Shown piece by piece: positions 49,894 through 61,342 of a stretch of 64,000 bases of DNA. The notes below the pieces were generated by a model. It worked only from the letters and a program-made list of their open reading frames with translations. It was not told the origin of the DNA and did no database searches. The position numbers were made by a program, and so were the translations under genes. The stretch is taken from positions 13,687,361-13,751,360 of the forward strand of contig NC_067120.1 of assembly GCF_021347895.1 (NCBI RefSeq), read 5' to 3'. Source of the DNA: Acanthochromis polyacanthus. Its lineage: Eukaryota; Chordata; Actinopteri; Pomacentridae. Within the stretch, counting starts at the first letter, position 1. The number at the start of each line of letters is the position of its first letter.

Positions 49894-52800
49894 TCGTTTA
49901 TAAATTAAAAAAAAAACATTTCTCTGCTGCCTTTAGAATTTTTGTACTGAGCAACTAGGAGCACTAACTACATCTGAGGCAAAATAAAATAATAGTAATT
50001 AAAAAAACTTCAACCTTGGACACCTAATGATACCACAATTGTAAGAAGATGGAGTCAGAGAATTTAGATTTTTTTGTATAATTACTCAAAAGAATTAATC
50101 AGTTATAAAAATGTTTGGCAATTCATTTAATAACAAGAAGTTAATTGATTAATTATTCCTGCTCTATATGTTAGTAAATTGAGTGTATTTGGGTTTTGAA
50201 CAGTCATTTGAGTGGCTTTTGTAGACATTTTTAGCAATACTTGACATTGTATACACAAAAAAATGTATTCTGTTGAAAAAAATCCCATCACTTTTAAACA
50301 ATAAATAGAAAAGTTGATCATTAGTTGCATCTCTGTTTGAATATAAATCCTTGACTTTTATTTTCTCTGTTAAGATGTGCACATTGGCAGACATTTAAAA
50401 GGCAAATCTCTCCTCTAACTCACCCTAATTTACTCTCTCCTATATAAACTGACGTATCCTTGGACGCTTTTGCATCCTTGCCTCATCAGCCTCTATAGCT
50501 GCACACATCCTCTTAGTTTTCCTGTCCATTCTGGGATGTCGCTGCTTTATTATGTCTGACTTGACGCCGTGTTCTGGCTGCAGTTCCGTCGTCAGCCTGC
50601 GGGGGCGCTGCTGCAGGAAGCTGGCCGATCAGATGGTGACAATGACGGGTAAACAGCCAGGATGATATCACTTAACCATGTAAACCGTGCCTTTACCAGC
50701 ACATGTATTGATCTCAGTATCTACCGACGGGCTGCTATCGACCGATTATCTGATTAGACTCCCGGACAGGAAGCGCTGAGAGGCCAGACAGGCTCCACTC
50801 ACAGATTCCTCCAAGATTGTCTCTGCTCTTCAAACAGCTACTATTTTTTTTTTTTTACCTTCGGTTGAAATCTGAGACACGCTTGGTGGGGAAAAAATAA
50901 CCCGAGAGTCTGAAATGAATTGAGATCTGTCTGTACCAGATATGAATAAAACAACGTTATGTCACATCTGCTGAAAAAATTAAACATTTTACACGTGTCA
51001 AGTTAATCTCATCATAACTGACCATTTATTTTAAATCACCAAATGATTATTAAAGGTCTTCAGGTGACATTCATGAAAACGTACACGTGAAAATTCAGAA
51101 GAATGAAGTCACCAGGTCAAGAAAAACAAGACCTACATAAATTCTTGCATCCAGACTTATTTTCTGCTGCCATCTGTTGATGGAAACGTGTTACTCCACT
51201 GACAGCAGCTCATGAAACATAACGCAAGACAGCAGCAGACATACAGGGCAGGCATGTATGTGCAAGTGTGCAGCGACTGGGCGGCTGATGTAACACCTCT
51301 GAAGACAGGAATAACAGGGGGAAATAATAGAAATGTTGCTGCTCTGTTTCTGTCCTCATGCAGGACTTGTAGTTGCTACAGCTGAGTTTGTTTACATGTT
51401 TATTAGAATAAAAATCTGTCAGGACTCGGTGTTTGTCCAGCGCAGTAACCAAACCTTTCCTCAGTTCATGTGGATGTGACCCAGAGAGTCAGAGGTCAGA
51501 TGTCGAAGTGTGTAGCTATTGAATTTATATATGATCTGTTGGCGAGATAAATGTTACAGGGTTTTATAGGTCATTCCAGAATTTCAAATGTCAAATTATC
51601 CATTTACAAAATACTAAAACATGCAGTTGTTGTGTAAATTTACTTGTCCTGAGACCAAATCTTTAAAAAAAAAAAAACAAAACTGGGAGATAAGAATGCT
51701 TGAAAATATTTTTTAAAATAGCAGATAAGTACACACACTGTCGCTTTTAATAGTGCTGCTTATTTGCTATCTCCTACCCCTATTTATTTAATTTTATCAA
51801 TCTGTATTTAGTCTTATTACCTCCCCACTGTATTGTATATATCTTGCCTCTTTTTATATGTTGGAATTCTTAATATAGTTTTGTTTATATGTACATTCGA
51901 TTTTCTTATTTATTGTTGTTAATTTAGCGTGTTTTAATGCACCGTCTAGTGGCAGCTACTTATGTTTTCGTCATGCCCCCATTTATGATGACAATAAAAC
52001 TATTCTATTCTATTCTATTCTATTCTATTCTGGAATTAACATCATCAAGCAGTTTTCCTAAAGAATGGATAGAGCAATGCCATGTCCTCTCTTCTATTTT
52101 TCATAACATTCTCAACCTTTATAGAATGTTTACTCAACCCCATATTATCAGGATAAAACAAATTCTTTTTTCTTTTTTCCATCAGTCAGTTTGTCCTCTT
52201 GGTCAGCAGTAACAGCTAGCTAAATATCTAGCTTCTACTCCTGACAAAGACCGAACATTAGCATGGATTAGCAACCCTGTTACTATAGCAAACAACAAAT
52301 AAAACATGGAATAAAAATTTTACCATTGGTGTGTAAGCTGACCCTATCAAACCTTTGGTAGTTTATTACCTATTATTGATGAATATGTCGCAGAAAATTG
52401 GAAGAGAGAAGATTAAATTTCTGAAATTTTGAAGCCCAAATGTCCTCCATTTTTGGAGTGACCCTTATGTGTTTGTGTTTATGGTGAACAGGAAAGAACA
52501 GATCAGCTCCTCTAATCAGAAGCTGGTTTCAATAAAGCTACTTTGAAGTCACACCAAGTAATAAGCCACAATCAAACATGCTTTTCATCATAACCACTAC
52601 ATTTATATCATGGGGAGCTGCTGGTAACCAACTAATCTGCTTCCCAGATGTTTTCACACGTGTCTCTTACACACTGATAAACCAGCGTTTCAACAGCAAT
52701 GAATAGCAAAGCCTCAAAACACTAATTTGACCCTGCACAGTGTCATAGGACATAAATAAGACAACGCAAGTAATAGAAAAGCGTGTAATGCAACATTTGA

Positions 52801-55383
52801 GAGACGTAAAGTGCTAACATAGATTAGATTTGATGTTTTGGAATCGCATGAACACAATGAAAGTCATTATTTCCTTGAAACTTATACTGAAAAATGGGTT
52901 TGCAACTTTTTGTTCAAGAACAAAACTTCATGTTCTGGTGATATTTGTTCAGTTGTTCTCTTAATAGGACCCTGGATTTAAACAATGTCATGGATTTTAT
53001 TCTAACAAAGGAAATATGTTCCTGTAATCAGCATTTTACGCCGAGAATTATGATGCCGATTTAGTAAAACCTGACTGTTGAAGATGCTTACGTCACTCTG
53101 TTTATTTCTTATTGTATTTGTTGTAATGAAACCTGATTGTAGTTAATTGAGGGACGAGTCCTTTAACAGGTGTGCATAAACTGTAGACTTTACTATCGAC
53201 TGAAAACATCTGGTTTGTTAGTAGATCAGTGAAAATGTGTCTGACTGAAGATACTGTACATCACACACTTTCAGAAGGAAGATGCTTTTCACTGATTGAA
53301 TTTTATTTTATAAATTTCTCTGACTAATTCAGTTTGATATTGAGGTAAAATACATTTTGTAGTTTAGATTCTTAATCAGAGTCTCTTATTGTTTATTTGT
53401 AAGTGTGATGAGGAAAATGTTTTTGAATAAGAGAAAAAGACCAGAGTGGTGTGTGGATTTTTTTTATTTTTTGTATTTTACTGTGTTGATTTAATTTAGT
53501 AGAATGAGAAGAAACATTTTGGTGTAACTACACTGAACTGAATGTTTTACACCCTAAAAATAAATTCAAGTCACCTATTCCCACCACAAGATAAGAAATT
53601 AGAATTTTATACTTTAGATAAAGCTTTTAAGTTGCAAACATTATTTGGATTTGTTGGCTTGACATAATAGTGTTGGTAATCCAATCACATCAACTTAAAA
53701 TTATGTGTGATTTAAACTCAAATTTGTGCATTAAGCAATTTATAACTAAATTGAAGTTGGGGAAATTTTATGAAATTGGCTATAACTCCTGGATCCTTCT
53801 TAGTATATGTTTCTTTCTACACTTTATTTATCTTTCACATTCTTGTCTCCTTCATAATGCATCTTTGAGCGTCTTAAAAAAAACTGTATAAGTGCTGTGT
53901 ATTTTTTGTTGTTGTTGCTTTTGTTTAACTTAAAATATGTTTAATTTAAATTCATTTCTAACTTAAAATGTGCTTATAATTATGGCTAATTAAACAAATC
54001 AACCGACTGAAAGCCTTGTAATTATGATATCAGTTATTGAGTAATTAAAAGTAATTTTGATTGCAGAGGAAAAGCTAATTGTGATGCAGTTTATTGGTTG
54101 CTCATAATTTCATTAAAACTTATCATAAACAGACTGCTGTAGACTATTATGTTTTTCTGTTTGTTTGCTTTCAGTCAAAGCATACTTTTTCCTAAATCTT
54201 TGACGGGATTATTGCTGTTTTTCAAAAGGTTAAATGATGTCTAAAAATATAGTTATGTTACTAATGTGCTGCTGTATGAATCTTGTGTTTGACCTGTTCA
54301 TTGATTAGTTCAGAATTAAGCAAATAGATTCAATTTCAGGCTGTTATTTTTATCATCCATATCCAACGTGGAAATTAACACAGTTTATAGATACAGTGGA
54401 GATGTTTTGTCTGGTATATCATTAGAAATGACTCTATTCTGTTTCTGAGGATGTCATTTCTTGAATTTTTCATACAGCAGGTTATATAATGTTCATTTGC
54501 TTCATTTTTGGTTGATGTTGAACATCCAATTTCTATTACTGTGACTATTATTAGACATTATAAGATAATTTCCCTTGGGATTTACATAAACTTTGTACTT
54601 GTATATTTATCTGCAGTAGATTTATGAGAAATTATGGAAGCGTTTTAATGCAAACCATGAAAGGAAAACTTCAGTTTAGTATGTCTGTGGGAGGCTGGAT
54701 TTGGCCGTCGGCTGCTGTTTGCATTCCACTGGTGAAGCGGTTCTTAGGGGGAATGTGAACAAATAAAATAGATGCTGTGTAGAAAGAGCTGCTTCTTAGA
54801 AAGCGCAGAACTGACGCCGTAAAACACAGCTTGACGACATACAGCTGCTTGATCTGCATATTTGAACAAGAAACCACTTGATCCTCTTTGAAACACTGCA
54901 GAAAAAGGTCACTAAGTTGATGAAAAATGATCAGTCACGTGATTATTATGATCAAATCCCTGAAATCAGACTCAGAGGTTTCAGATTAGGGACATGTTGG
55001 TGCAATGATTAATACAGTCATCTATTTACAATACATTTTCTGTATTTGATCTTTCTGTGTCCTGTCTCTATGTTCTCTCTGTGCCTGTGTGGGTTTTCTC
55101 CAGGTCACAGTCCAACAACACGGATGTTAGGCTAATTAGTGATTCTGTGCTGGCTGTAGGTGTGACTGCTCGGTTGTTTTTCTCTTTGTGTTAACAGTCA
55201 TGGACCTGCGACCTGACCAGACTGTACTCCATCTCCCGTCCAATGTGAGCTGGGATCAGCTCCAGCCCCCTGAGACCCTCTACTGGATGAAACTGGTACA
55301 GCTCACGTTTGGATGAAGGGCTCCAGATTAGGGAGTATTTAAACGTCTGAAGTAGGACTTGGTGTTGTCTTTACTATTGAAGT
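49894..55383. other. Intergenic, no gene recognised
   Basis: AT-rich DNA upstream of RFX7. I searched for canonical 5' exons of TCF12 (activation domain LSDLLDFSAMF) and for TEX9-type exons and saw none. A GC-richer patch at 50570-50660 has an AG/GT-bounded stretch but no recognisable protein. A LINE tail lies at 51900-52031. Confidence 0.6.
51900..52031 (+). repeat. LINE 3' end with TATTC tandem tail
   Basis: Reads GATGACAATAAAACTATTC followed by TATTC units, an L2/CR1-like 3' tail. The 5' limit is approximate. Confidence 0.6.
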
Positions 55384-55715
55384 GTGAGGTGCCAAGAAGT
55401 CTTTATAGCCTTAAGTAAATATGTTGTGGATGTCTGTTGGAGCACCCTAATTAAAGTCACAATAACAGTAAACACACCAGTGAGAGTTTTACAGGAGAAT
55501 GACCTCATAGCAGCTGTGAAGCATGGTGGTGGCATTATCATGATAGTGACTTACATGATTGGGCAAATTGCAGCGACCGATTCATCTCTAAATTTTGCAT
55601 CATTTCAAAGAGCTCTTAAAGACAATGTGATGCCGTCTGGGTAATGATTTTAAACACACAAGTAAATCTACCAGAGAATGATGGAATCCAAATAGATCGG
55701 AAAGCTCAACAATTT
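55384..55715 (+). mobile_element. Tc1-like transposase relic
   Basis: Plus-strand frames give AAVKHGGGIIM and then, after a stop and frame change, DFKHTSKSTREWWNPNR. These correspond to the Tc1 motifs VKHGGGSIM and the DNDPKHTSKS catalytic region. The key DN-P residues are lost and the frame is broken, so it is dead. Confidence 0.7.
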
Positions 55716-56609
55716 CCATACATATGGAACATACAATATTACATGTGGGATTATTATAGTTAACTTTATGCCCTTTTTTGCTTCTGTGTGGGATATGAAA
55801 CAGTTTTTGTGAGCTTTGCCTCCTTTGGTGTTTAAAATTAAAATAAAATGTGAACCCATACTTAATGCAGTTTCAAAAGGCAATAATACTAATGTTGGAC
55901 TTCGTAAAACACAAATATAAATCCAGGCCTGATTTTTTTTTGCCATCTTTTAGCACATATATGTCGTGTCATGTGCACATATTATGCCTATATGATCATA
56001 TATTCTCAAATAGGTAAATTTGTGTTGAAAAAATTATCAATTTCTTGCTGACACTTTGAAATACCGAACATTTAAACAGCACAGATATCATAGCCAACAT
56101 GTAATTTGTCTATCTGATGTTTACTGCGCTGATAGTCTCGACAGTTTCTCCATCTCCCCACAACGTATCAGACACATCCATCAGATATTATCACTGCTGA
56201 CTTGTTAACAGCACCGGAGGTGTGGAACGGTGGCACTTCATCCAAATCTCAAGAAAATGTTCTTTCCTTGTTAGTCATTGTTTTCTCACTCTATTTTTGA
56301 CCTTCGGTTGCTGGCTATTCTGGACTGATTTATTTTACTGTCAATCTCCTGTCACTTCTGATTTGGGCTGGAAGGTCTCATCTCTGCAGTCTTTGCCCTT
56401 GCTCATTCCTCCAAATGTTCAGATTTGCACAACACTCCTCCAAAGAGGCTGCCATTTTTGTGGCTATGTCTGACCATGGTAAGAGTTTATAGAATCGCTT
56501 CCATGTCTTTCTTTTTAGAGGAAAAACTTCACATTATGTTGCACCAGATTTATCAGACACAGGCACTTAGAAGTTATTTTAATGCAAAATTCACCCTTAA
56601 AATGCATTT

Positions 56610-56830
56610 AATAAAAATCCGATCAAATCAAATGAGCCTTTATTGTCCTCTTATTGATGAGATATAATTTCTCCAGGAGATCGATCAGCAGTTTAATGAT
56701 CTGATTGCCTGAGGTATGAAGCCGTTAATCATTCTTGTTGTTTTTCCTCTAGTACTCCTGAAACTCCTGCCTGATGGTAGCAGTTCAAACACTGTGGAGA
56801 GGGTGTGAGGGGTCCCTGACAACGGTCAGT
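56610..56830 (-). repeat. Probable non-LTR 3' end fragment
   Basis: The minus strand ends GGACAATAAAGGCTCATTTG followed by ATTTGAT units. The adjoining GCCTGATGGTAGCAGTTCAA-containing segment resembles a dispersed fish repeat. The class is uncertain. Confidence 0.4.
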
Positions 56831-57479
56831 GCCCAAATGTTAAAATAAATCCAAATGTTAAAATAAATAGCATTATATAAAGGCAAATTTAAAATTTTTC
56901 TAGATAATTTGAGAAAGCAGGCAGAACAATTATTCTCAGCCTTGTCCTGCATATTAAAGTTTATTTTGTTCGTTGTAGAGTTTTGACATAATCTCTTGCT
57001 TCCTGGAGCTCTAGCAGGTCACCCTTGAGTGTGGCGGTGACCTAAAGCCACCCTTCATCCCCCCATAGGTGCTGGTTAAAGTGGAGCGAGGTCACTGTGG
57101 TACAGAGGTCGGTGAGTCTGGAGCTCACGTGCAGCCGCAGTCCCTTCAATCCTCTTACAACCCCCACTTCTTCCAGCATTCAGGCCAGACTATAAGATCA
57201 GCTCGCTGTGCTCTGGTCTTATCCTGAAGATACAGTAGATCCTCAGCACAGAGTCACGCCAGCAGGTACCAAACACCACAGCAACAGTCTTTTCTTACCT
57301 CTGTACCATGGAGCAGGCCTGTTTGATGCGTTCACTGACATGACCTGAATTGTTTACAGATATTTACTTATTTTACACTCATGACATCAAATATATATAT
57401 TGAATGAAGTTAGGAAAAGACCAAAGCTGCAAAAGTGCAAAACATTTCATGATTTTCATTGTTAGAAAGCAAGGATTTG

Positions 57480-58130
57480 TTGCTTTAAACAAATGTCACA
57501 GAACAGAAAGCAGTTTTTAATTTTTTTTGAACAATTAACAAGCAAACAGAATATTTCACTTTGAGGGAGCTTATTATACAAATGTCACTATTTTCTGATA
57601 TTTTATACACATAACAACATGTTTGAATAATCACATCTCTGACAAAACTGTAGTTAAACAAAATTGACACAAAGCTCCAAACATACATGACAGAAAAACA
57701 GTTTTTACTGTTTTATTGGACTAAAAATGTTTAAGTGATATTTAAAAAAAACAGTTTTGTGAAAAATTTTCATACAAATATCACTGTTTTCCAACATTTT
57801 ACACACAAAACAAAGCGAATGAACTAAAATGCGGAAAAACCATCAAAGGCGTATTTTGTTTCTCTCCTGTAACACTGTAAAAGAGGAAAACGGGTAGTTT
57901 TAGTCATTTTACTCCTTTAATACTGTTATCAGAGCCTCAAAATAATTTGGATTACCTGTTTGAATAATGGCACTTCTGACAAAAATGCAAGATAGATGCA
58001 AAGCTTTAAACAAATCATGCAAATCTGTTTTTGCAGTATTTCAAGAAAACAGGTAATTAAATATGTCATTTTACAGGACATTATTGCACAATTGTCATTA
58101 TTTTCTGACCAAATTAATGTAAATGTTGAA
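57480..58130. repeat. Diverged local tandem duplication
   Basis: Three diverged copies of a unit with ordered blocks (TTTAAACAAAT; ACAAATGTCACTATTTTCTG; TTTGAATAATCACATCTCTG) start near 57485, 57673 and 58000. A further partial copy of the last block is at 59103-59165. Unit length varies from about 190 to 330 bp. Confidence 0.5.
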
Positions 58131-58289
58131 AAAAATCAGGAATGTGCCTGCAGTAAGGACATCATTTTAGCAATTTTACCCCTAAAATACTGTTAGAACC
58201 CCAAAATCACTCTGGTGAGACCAAAATGTGAGGTGTTTTTGTCCACTTCTTTTCCTCATCCGTTTGGTATCATTGTGAAATATGGGAGT

Positions 58290-59100
58290 CCCTGGCTTTG
58301 ACGTCACTTACACAACCTTTTCCCAGGCCGGCCTGTTATTGCAGATTTTATACAGGGCTTTTTTCCCCCCCTCCTTTTTCTTGGCGTCCTGTGGAAGAGC
58401 GGATGGGAAATTCTGATGTCATCAACCTTGGCGCAGCGGGACAGAGGAGCATGCAGACCCTCAGGGTGCCACGATTGGTGCCCATGTGTTTGTGCCCCCG
58501 TAGATGGTGAAATAGATGGTGTGGTGCTGCCCGCCTGTGCTGCACCTGCGTCCCAGCATGCTGATTGATCAGTTTGGTCATGTGGAATGTCACCATCTGC
58601 TCCCCAGTCCCACTCACCCCTTCTTGTGTGAATGCCAATCACTGGCAGGAAGATAGTTATTTAAGCCATGTCAAATCAGGCACAGAACGACGAGCAATAT
58701 GCCAACAACACTTGAAATGTGTGTTGCAGGCGAACATGCATCTCTCATAATAAAAGGACAACCGTTCGAAAGGCGAAGAGATGCGTGTTTTATATACTTT
58801 ATCTGCTCCACACTGATATAGTCAGCAAAAAAAAAGAATTTGCTGCAGTGATGGTGTGACTGCATGAACATATGTTTCGGCTTGTTTGCATCTAAAAGTG
58901 TTTATTTCATTTTGAGCACGCCTCCTTATTTATTTCCCCTCCATCCCCTCCGGTTGCTCTTTTTTTGGCCTCTTAATGGCCAACAACATATCAGGGGGCC
59001 ATCAGCAGTGACATTCTTCATTGTAGAGCGTCATAACCAATGACATGTCAACCATGGGAAAATAAAGATATGCAAATTTGAACTCATTAACATTTGCATT
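58290..59100. other. GC-richer non-coding island upstream of TCF12, possible regulatory DNA
   Basis: Two stretches (about 58300-58650 and 58920-59100) have complex, balanced sequence in an otherwise AT-rich desert, no repeat signature and no coding frame. The second contains an octamer-type ATGCAAAT site near 59071. Their character fits conserved regulatory DNA, but conservation cannot be measured here. Confidence 0.3.
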
Positions 59101-59348
59101 ACCTGTTTGAATAATCGCACTTCTGACAAGACTGCAATTAAGCAAGATTGATGCAAAGTTCAGGGTTAGGGGACGGGATCTGTTTGCTCTTGGATCATTT
59201 GCCCAAGATAGGTGTGTGTTCTGCAGCCTCAGTGTGTCAGATAGGAGGACTGATCTCTGTCAGAGGAAAAGGTCATTCAGTAGCCACCACAATACCTGGA
59301 TTATCTGTAAAAGTAATACTCTGAATTTTCTTTAGCGTTTGTAGTTAA

Positions 59349-59852
59349 CCCTCCTGTTGTCCTCATTTACAGGCACCAAAAAATATTAGTTCCTTGTCTG
59401 AAAAAAATCCAAAAAATTTAGCAAAAAAGTCCCCTAAATTTCTGAAAATTTGCTAAATCTTCAGGAAGAAAATTCCAAAAAATCTTTAAAAGTTTCCCCT
59501 AAAAGTTTTATTTAAAAAAAAAATCCCCCAAATTTGACAAGAAAATTCTTGTAAATATTTTTGTAAATGAGTAAAAATCGTCCAAAAAAATTATAAAATA
59601 ATTTAAAGTGATTACATATATATCAGTAAAACTTCTAATATTTTCTTTAAGAACATTCACATAAAAATCAAACAAAAAACAGCAAAATTTTATGTGAATG
59701 TTCTTTAAAAAACATTTTTAACATTTCATTTTTTTCCACCAAGATTTCCTGAAAATGTGGACATCGGAAGTTTTACTGTGAAAATATATATTTTTTTCCA
59801 CATTTTAAAACTTTAAAACGAGTTAATTTTGACCCGCAGGACGGCACGAGGG
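59349..59852. mobile_element. TTAA-flanked MITE (piggyBac/Kolobok-like)
   Basis: TTAA at 59345-59348 and 59853-59856 flanks imperfect terminal inverted repeats (CCCTCCTGTTGTCCT at the left, CCCTCGTGCCGTCCT read inward from the right). The 504-bp AT-rich interior contains inverted segments such as ACATTCACATAAAA and its complement. No transposase is present. The family is abundant in perch-like fishes. Confidence 0.75.
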
Positions 59853-60000
59853 TTAAACACACCAGAACTGAAATGCTCTCTTCATGATCTTCTTATTATT
59901 TGTATATGTGTTCTGTTTAAATGTCAACAAAGAGGAGCTGTGGTGAAGCGACTGACCTGCTAACCCAGTTAACACTAGCGTGAATAGTCAGGATTAGTGT

Positions 60001-60192
60001 TTGACTTTAAGGAAGCTGAGCGCACTGCACAGCTCACCTTTAGACGGATTGAAAGAAGCAGACAGCAGTGTTTTTTCTGCCCTCAGATCAGTTAGTTACA
60101 GTTTAGAAAATCCTATCTATGATCCTGCTGGTTTAAAAACTCTTTCAAAATCATTTTCAATGGGCAGCATCAGTTCTTTAAATATGAAATAA
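60001..60192 (+). other. Unrecognised 63-codon open frame
   Basis: An open stretch with mixed composition (contains SALRSVSYSLENPIYDPAGL) ending at TAA. It has no signal peptide, membrane segment or obvious splice sites. It may be a degraded mobile-element ORF or chance. I do not recognise it. Confidence 0.2.
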
Positions 60193-61099
60193 ATACTGTT
60201 GGAAACATGTCTGCAAATATATGATGAATATTTTTTAGTATCACCCGAGCTTACAGCTTACTGTCTCAGTTGTAGCCATTTGATTGGATTCTTGTGAGGT
60301 CTCTGTAGGACAAAATGCTCTGCCAGGACAGTGTGCCACGCTGCGGCTCTGTGCATCGAGCCAACTGTACTGTTTTGCTCCTCAGAACAGGGTGAATCAG
60401 ATAGATCAGCTCTTCTCGTGCCCTTTACTTTGTCTGTCAAATGTGGACAGCTTAGGGACTTTTCCAGAGAAACACGACTGCTTCTTTGCACTCGGCCGGA
60501 ATCAGCTGTAGGGCAGCAGACAGTGGATTTGACCTCAAACAGGAAGTCTGGCTGTCTAATATTATGCGTGAGCAGATCACCCAGACAGGCTACTGTATAA
60601 ATAACCTTTAACCCAGCCGCTGGAGGAGCTCGCCACGCCACACGTGCCTACCTACAAATTAAGACTCGGTTCTATTTGTAAATGTAGGTCAGACAAGGGT
60701 GTGGTATCCTCTGTTTACTGGAAACCTCTACCTGTCTAACAGGAGATTATCTTGGTGCTGTCATCACCGCTCGCTGGTGCTGAGGAGGGATTTCTGGGTT
60801 TTTGCTTGCATATGATTGTGCACAAACACAGGATGACACAGGAACAGGACTGCACCTTCCCAGTAATAAAAAAAACATATTTATTACCACACTGATGATG
60901 TCTTTCTTTGCCCTCATGTGGCGAAGGAAGTGTTTGCTCATGCATGGGTGGGGAATTCCCTGATTATTGCAAGTTTTAGTTGTTTTTATGACATTTGTCT
61001 TGCACAACCTTCTGAACAATGAACACACCAAACAGTAGAAATCTGCTGCCAGATTGTGTCTATCTAACAACAGCTTTTTCTCTCTTTAAAATAATGATG

Positions 61100-61342
61100 C
61101 TCTGGGTATAACGTCCACTCTACAGTAATAGCGCCAACCATCGGCCACCCCTCTCTGCTGCCTGAAATGGTCCAGCCCTGATTTGCATAAGTTGTCTGCG
61201 GGTAGCTGCATGACCAGCAGGGGTAGGTTAGGGGAAGGAGTGCATGTGGTCCATATACACATGAGTAGAGACACGGACAGAGGAGCTGTGTGTGTGGACT
61301 GTATTGTGAAGCCTGGAGTCTTGCACTGAAGCAGACAGAGTA
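61100..61342 (+). promoter_or_regulatory. Presumed alternative promoter and leader of the TCF12 Alt transcript
   Basis: The segment directly upstream of the Alt-exon ATG is GC-richer than its flanks and has no acceptor-like tract immediately before the ATG, as expected for a first exon. In mammals the HEBAlt exon has its own promoter. The start site is not visible. Confidence 0.4.

Noticed and set aside
50570..50660. AG/GT-bounded GC-rich stretch that looks like an exon
   Set aside because: The translation (for example RRQPAGALLQEAGRSDGDN) matches neither TEX9 nor TCF12 5' exons, and no partner exon in phase was found.
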